A DNA stretch of 36,958 nucleotides, from NCBI GenBank assembly GCA_945883795.1, contig CAMCYC010000020.1, positions 1-36,958 of the forward strand, written 5' to 3'. The notes under the pieces are model-generated. The model did no database searches. It worked only from the letters and a program-made list of their open reading frames with translations, and was not told the origin of the DNA. Positions 33,529-36,958 of this stretch are shown here, in pieces. The translations under genes and the position numbers were made by a program. The stretch comes from Sulfurimonas crateris. Lineage in GTDB: Bacteria > Campylobacterota > Campylobacteria > Campylobacterales > Sulfurimonadaceae. How positions within the stretch are numbered: the stretch's first letter is position 1; every line of letters begins with the position of its first letter.

Positions 33529-36192
33529 ATGCAACATTTAATTGGACAAAATTGGCACAGTATAGATTACAAAGAGGTCATTGAAATATTTGAAAGTGAC
33601 AAAGATGAGGGGCTAGGAAAGCTTAGTATCAAACATAGAAAAGAGTTTTTTGGTGAAAATATTCTATCTCAAAAAAAACAATCTTCAAAAATTCAGAATT
33701 TTTTTCTTCAATTTCACAACTCTTTGATTTATATTTTACTTTTAGCTTCACTTGTAACTGCCTATCTTGATGAGTGGGTTGATAGTAGTATTATTTTTGC
33801 AGTTGTCCTTATCAATGTGATAGTTGGTTTTCTCCAAGAAGTAAAAGCTCAAGAGGCGATTGATTCTTTAAAAAATATGATGGTTTCAGAAGCTATTGTG
33901 ATTCGTGATGGAAAAAAAGTAACACTCTCTTCTGTTGATGTTGTCCCTGGTGATATTGTTTTTCTTGAGTCTGGATTTAAAGTTCCTGCGGATATCCGAC
34001 TTTTTGAAGTGAAGGATTTGAAAATAGATGAATCTATGCTTACTGGAGAATCTCTAAGTGCTTCAAAAAATAGTGGTATTTATTCCCAAGATATTACACT
34101 TAATGATAGAAAAAATATGGCATATTCTGGAACTTTTGTAACATATGGTCGTGCCAAAGGGATTGTGGTTGCAACAGCTCAATATACCCAAATAGGGAAA
34201 ATCGCACATTTGATTGATTCTACTATCTCATTAGAAACCCCTTTGACACAAAAAATCGCAAGCTTTTCCAAAGTACTTCTTATTGTTATTTTAGTTCTAG
34301 CGTTTTTTACTTTTATAGCTGGTATTTTGCGTTCCCAGAGTGCTATTGAAACTTTTATGGCATCTGTAGCTTTGGCTGTTGGAGCTATTCCTGAAGGGTT
34401 GCCAGCAGCTGTTACGATTACTTTAGCAATTGGGGTGAATCGTATGGCTCTAAAGAATGCGATTATACGAAAGTTGCCAGCTGTTGAAACATTAGGAAGT
34501 GTGACAACTATATGTTCAGATAAAACAGGAACACTTACCCAAAATAAAATGACTGTTACTAAAATATATTTTCCAAACCATGTCTATGAAGTTACAGGAA
34601 ATGGTTATGAGCCAGAGGGGGAGTTTTTTGAAAATGGTATAAAAATAACTGAACAAGAATCACAATTACAAGAGCTTCTTCAGGCTGGCTATTTATGCAA
34701 TGAATCTTATTTGGTAGAAAATAATGAAGGCTATAAAATCAATGGAGACCCAACAGATGGTGCTTTGATAGTGAGTGCTTTAAAAAGTGGATTAGCAGAG
34801 CATGCCTTAAATACACAATTTCCTAGAATTGATATTTTACCCTTTGAATCCGATAGACAATATATGGCAACTTTACACAAAGATAGCAATACAACTGAAA
34901 AAGTTTTGTATCTTAAAGGGTCTGTTGAAAAAGTTTTAGCATTGTGCAAATCGCCATTTGATGGAAAAAGTGTTTCGGAAGAATTTGCCAAAGAGGGTTT
35001 AAGAGTTTTAGCAATTTGTAAAAAAATCATACAAAAAGAGAGTATAGAAGAGGCTGATTTAAAAGATGAATTTGTTTTTTTAGGACTCCAAGCGATGATG
35101 GACCCTCCACGAGTTGAAGCTATAAAAGCTGTCAAAGAGTGTCATGGTGCTGGTATAAATATTATTATGATTACAGGAGACCATGGATTGACGGCGTTTT
35201 CTATTGCAAAAATGATGTCGATAGTTCCAAAAGATGCTTTGTTTGAAACTTCTGTTTTAACAGGTTCTCAACTTTTTACTTTAACCGATGAGGAGCTTAT
35301 AAACAAAGTAGCTTCTATAAAAGTGTTTGCAAGGGTAGAACCTGAACAAAAATTACGAATCGTAGATGCATTACAAGCACGAGGAGAAATAGTTGCTATG
35401 ACAGGAGATGGTGTCAATGATGCACCAGCTTTAAAACAAGCAAATATAGGAATCGCCATGGGAAATGCGGGAACAGAGGTTGCTAAAGAAGCAGCGGACA
35501 TGATACTTAGCGATGACAATTTTAGTTCCATAGCCCATGCGGTCAAAGAGGGACGAAATGTTTTTGATAATTTAGTGAAGTTTATAACTTGGACGCTCCC
35601 TACAAATCTAGGTGAGGGGCTTGTGATACTTGTGGCTATTATGTTAGGCATATCACTTCCAATTTTACCTATTCAGATTTTGTGGATTAATATGTCAACA
35701 GCCGTTATGTTAGGATTGATGTTGGTGTTTGAACCCATAGAAAAAGATATTATGCACCGTACTCCGAGAAATCCAAAGAAACCTATTTTGAGTACACATT
35801 TGGTAATTCAAATGATAGTTGTAGGCATTTATATGCTTATAACTACTTATGGAATGTATTCTTATAGTATCTCTTCTGGATATAGTGAAACTTATGCACG
35901 AACAACGGCTGTGAATATTTTTGTTTTTACTGAAATTTTTTATCTTTTTAGTTGTAAAGAGTTGCACCAATCAATTTTTAAGACAAATCTTTTGAACAAT
36001 ACAATGTTGCTTTTAGGGGTTACTTTGATGGTTATATCCCAAATTATATTTACTCATACAGATTTTATGAATAGTATTTTTAAAAGTGAACCATTAGATT
36101 TATTAACATGGTTGATGATTTTAGTCGTATCAGTAAGTGTTATTTTTATAGTTGAACTCAAAAGATATATTCAAATAAGGATGAGAAGCTAA
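33529..36192 (+). CDS. P2-type cation-transporting ATPase
   Basis: The 887-aa protein has a cation-ATPase N-terminal domain, the TGES loop (MLTGESLSAS), PEGLP in M4 (E289), phosphorylation site D331 (CSDKTGTLTQNKMT), and the hinge TGDGVNDAPALKQAN (625-639). M5 keeps the SERCA-like N693 and E696 (TNLGEGL). In M6 the motif reads NMSTA (721-725), not NLVTD, so the Ca-site aspartate is replaced by Ala725. The substrate may therefore not be Ca2+. AAGGAAAGG lies just upstream of the ATG. It is a single gene, with a hairpin after the stop. Confidence 0.92.
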   Translation: MQHLIGQNWHSIDYKEVIEIFESDKDEGLGKLSIKHRKEFFGENILSQKKQSSKIQNFFLQFHNSLIYILLLASLVTAYLDEWVDSSIIFAVVLINVIVGFLQEVKAQEAIDSLKNMMVSEAIVIRDGKKVTLSSVDVVPGDIVFLESGFKVPADIRLFEVKDLKIDESMLTGESLSASKNSGIYSQDITLNDRKNMAYSGTFVTYGRAKGIVVATAQYTQIGKIAHLIDSTISLETPLTQKIASFSKVLLIVILVLAFFTFIAGILRSQSAIETFMASVALAVGAIPEGLPAAVTITLAIGVNRMALKNAIIRKLPAVETLGSVTTICSDKTGTLTQNKMTVTKIYFPNHVYEVTGNGYEPEGEFFENGIKITEQESQLQELLQAGYLCNESYLVENNEGYKINGDPTDGALIVSALKSGLAEHALNTQFPRIDILPFESDRQYMATLHKDSNTTEKVLYLKGSVEKVLALCKSPFDGKSVSEEFAKEGLRVLAICKKIIQKESIEEADLKDEFVFLGLQAMMDPPRVEAIKAVKECHGAGINIIMITGDHGLTAFSIAKMMSIVPKDALFETSVLTGSQLFTLTDEELINKVASIKVFARVEPEQKLRIVDALQARGEIVAMTGDGVNDAPALKQANIGIAMGNAGTEVAKEAADMILSDDNFSSIAHAVKEGRNVFDNLVKFITWTLPTNLGEGLVILVAIMLGISLPILPIQILWINMSTAVMLGLMLVFEPIEKDIMHRTPRNPKKPILSTHLVIQMIVVGIYMLITTYGMYSYSISSGYSETYARTTAVNIFVFTEIFYLFSCKELHQSIFKTNLLNNTMLLLGVTLMVISQIIFTHTDFMNSIFKSEPLDLLTWLMILVVSVSVIFIVELKRYIQIRMRS

Positions 36193-36224
36193 GATGTTAG
36201 AAAATTCCAGTAAACCATCCTGTA

Positions 36225-36256
36225 TTTTCACTCAATATTAGTGTGTTGAGTGAAAA
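36225..36256 (+). terminator. Candidate terminator after the ATPase gene
   Basis: TTTTCACTCAA and TTGAGTGAAAA form a perfect 11-bp stem with a 10-nt loop, 32 nt past the ATPase stop. It also faces the end of the small zinc-ribbon gene, so it could serve both strands. Confidence 0.5.
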
Positions 36257-36304
36257 AGGTATGATGAAAGGAAGTTTGTATGGTTTCGTTGATTGATTCT
36301 TTGA

Positions 36305-36412
36305 TTATATTTGACCAATATCTTGCTCTTTTTGGGTAGTGAATTTCATGCCACAATCTTTGCAAAAATTGGCAGTATCTTTGTTGGTTGCACCACAATG
36401 TAAGCAAATCAT
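36305..36412 (-). CDS. 35-residue zinc-ribbon protein
   Basis: The short gene reads MICLHCGATNKDTANFCKDC followed by GMKFTTQKEQDIGQI. Two CxxC knuckles (C3/C6 and C17/C20) in the CxxCG...FCxxCG pattern match the zinc-ribbon family often found at the end of larger proteins. Here it stands alone. AAGGAT lies 6 nt before the ATG, which supports real translation. The function is unknown; it could be a zinc-binding adaptor. It is divergent from the SQR-like gene and convergent with the ATPase gene. Confidence 0.75.
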   Translation of the reverse strand: MICLHCGATNKDTANFCKDCGMKFTTQKEQDIGQI

Positions 36413-36486
36413 GTTGTATCCTTATTTGTTTTTTAGTAAAAAATGTTAGAAGTGGTATTTTAGTGAGTATTGGCTTAATTTTATTA

Positions 36487-36504
36487 ATCTTTAAATTTAA
36501 AGAT
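36487..36504. promoter_or_regulatory. 18-bp perfect palindrome, candidate operator
   Basis: ATCTTTAAATTTAAAGAT is its own reverse complement. It lies between the divergent zinc-ribbon and SQR-like genes, 74 nt from the first start and 78 nt from the second, a common place for a dimeric repressor or activator site. AT-richness makes chance palindromes more likely, so confidence is moderate. Confidence 0.4.
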
Positions 36505-36582
36505 ACAATATAAATCTGCATAACTAATCTTAAGAAATTAATCTGTAAAATGAACTATCATGAATATTTATAGGGAGAAAAA

Positions 36583-36958
36583 ATGTCAAAAAACAATATG
36601 TCTCGTAGGGATGCACTGAAATTTATAGGGTTATCGCCTGTTGCAGCTTCAATTATTGCTTCTACAAGTGGTAGTTCAATTGCAGAAGCTAGCGAAGATG
36701 TTAAGGGAAAAGTGGTAATAGTTGGAGGTGGAGCGGGTGCTATTATGGCTATTTCTCGTATTAAACGGGCAATTACAAATCCTGATATTACTATTATCGC
36801 ACCAAATGAGATTCATTTATATCAACCAGGGCAAGTGTTTATTGGAGCTGGTGAACTTAGGATGGAAGATATTATTTTGGATAATAACCACTATAGTGAC
36901 AAAGATGAAGTTACTTGGATTAAAGATGAAGTCAATGAGTTTAATCCTGATAATAACT
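36583..36958 (+). CDS. Tat-exported FAD-dependent oxidoreductase, sulfide:quinone oxidoreductase-like, 3'-truncated by window
   Basis: The visible 125 residues begin with a Tat signal (MSRRDALKFIGLSPVAASII), followed by a Rossmann FAD-binding motif (VVIVGGGAGAIMAISRI, about residues 44-60) and IHLYQPGQVFIGAGE, which resembles the segment after the first FAD strands in SQR and flavocytochrome c subunits. The expected role is periplasmic sulfide oxidation with electrons to quinone or cytochrome c. The catalytic cysteines lie beyond the window, so SQR and FccB cannot be separated. GGGAG lies 6 nt before the ATG. Confidence 0.75.
   Translation, partial: MSKNNMSRRDALKFIGLSPVAASIIASTSGSSIAEASEDVKGKVVIVGGGAGAIMAISRIKRAITNPDITIIAPNEIHLYQPGQVFIGAGELRMEDIILDNNHYSDKDEVTWIKDEVNEFNPDNN

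Noticed and set aside
33392-33541. A 49-codon plus-strand frame (MAGLYETVAKKRQLEQ...) reaching into the ATPase start
   Set aside because: Its ATG lies inside the hairpin, it has no ribosome-binding site, overlaps the ATPase start out of frame, and its composition is simply A-rich.
36228-36521. 97-codon minus-strand frame downstream of the ATPase
   Set aside because: Overlaps the zinc-ribbon gene in another frame, runs through the palindrome and hairpin, and shows no domain.

Overview
The window is AT-rich and looks like chromosomal DNA of a Campylobacterota (Epsilonproteobacteria) species, probably a sulfur-metabolising genus of the Sulfurimonas type. The evidence is the character of the proteins, two gene neighbourhoods that I recall from Helicobacter pylori (panD-ybaB-PDZ protein, and nifU-like-hypothetical-murE), promoters of the form T-rich/TTTGCTATAAT, and two sulfur or quinone redox genes. 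Genus assignment is inference; no rRNA or tRNA gene was seen.

Layout: (1) 1-1095, the 3' part of an FtsK/HerA-like ATPase, probably the edge of an accessory island. (2) 1188-7219, minus strand, a five-gene operon for a Tat-exported molybdopterin oxidoreductase of the polysulfide/tetrathionate/sulfite type: FeS subunit, NrfD-type membrane subunit, catalytic subunit, TorD-like chaperone and a small unknown protein. (3) 7505-16721, plus strand, a seven-gene chemosensory operon (CheW, CheR-TPR, CheW, CHASE3-like MCP with three HAMP-like repeats, CheA-REC, CheB, REC-PAS-histidine kinase). It has the parts list of the Wsp surface-sensing system, but a histidine kinase stands where WspR (a diguanylate cyclase) would be. 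(4) 16742-18767, a SpoU-type RNA methyltransferase, a thioredoxin-like protein and an AEC-family permease that may have a leaderless mRNA.

(5) 18872-23709, minus strand, a tight housekeeping operon: thioredoxin-like [2Fe-2S] protein, panD, ybaB, PDZ protein, ispA-type prenyl synthase, transketolase. (6) 23812-25989, minus strand, NifU-like protein, conserved hypothetical protein and murE. (7) 26074-27291, an aldo/keto reductase with an unusual helical insertion. (8) 27411-30319, minus strand, the alpha operon rpmJ-rpsM-rpsK-rpsD-rpoA-rplQ. (9) 30694-31086, a small c'-like cytochrome, convergent with rpsB-tsf (31134-32959).

(10) 33178-33412, remnants of an IS200/IS605-type element: the N-terminus of TnpB and a stem-loop, lying between rpsB and a P2-type cation ATPase (33529-36192). 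(11) 36305-36958, a 35-residue zinc-ribbon protein divergent from a Tat-exported flavoprotein resembling sulfide:quinone oxidoreductase, truncated by the window end. An 18-bp perfect palindrome lies between them.

The most interesting unit is the chemosensory cluster, which appears to route a Wsp-like array into a second histidine kinase instead of cyclic-di-GMP synthesis. The Mo-oxidoreductase operon is divergent from it, across a shared 285-bp regulatory region.
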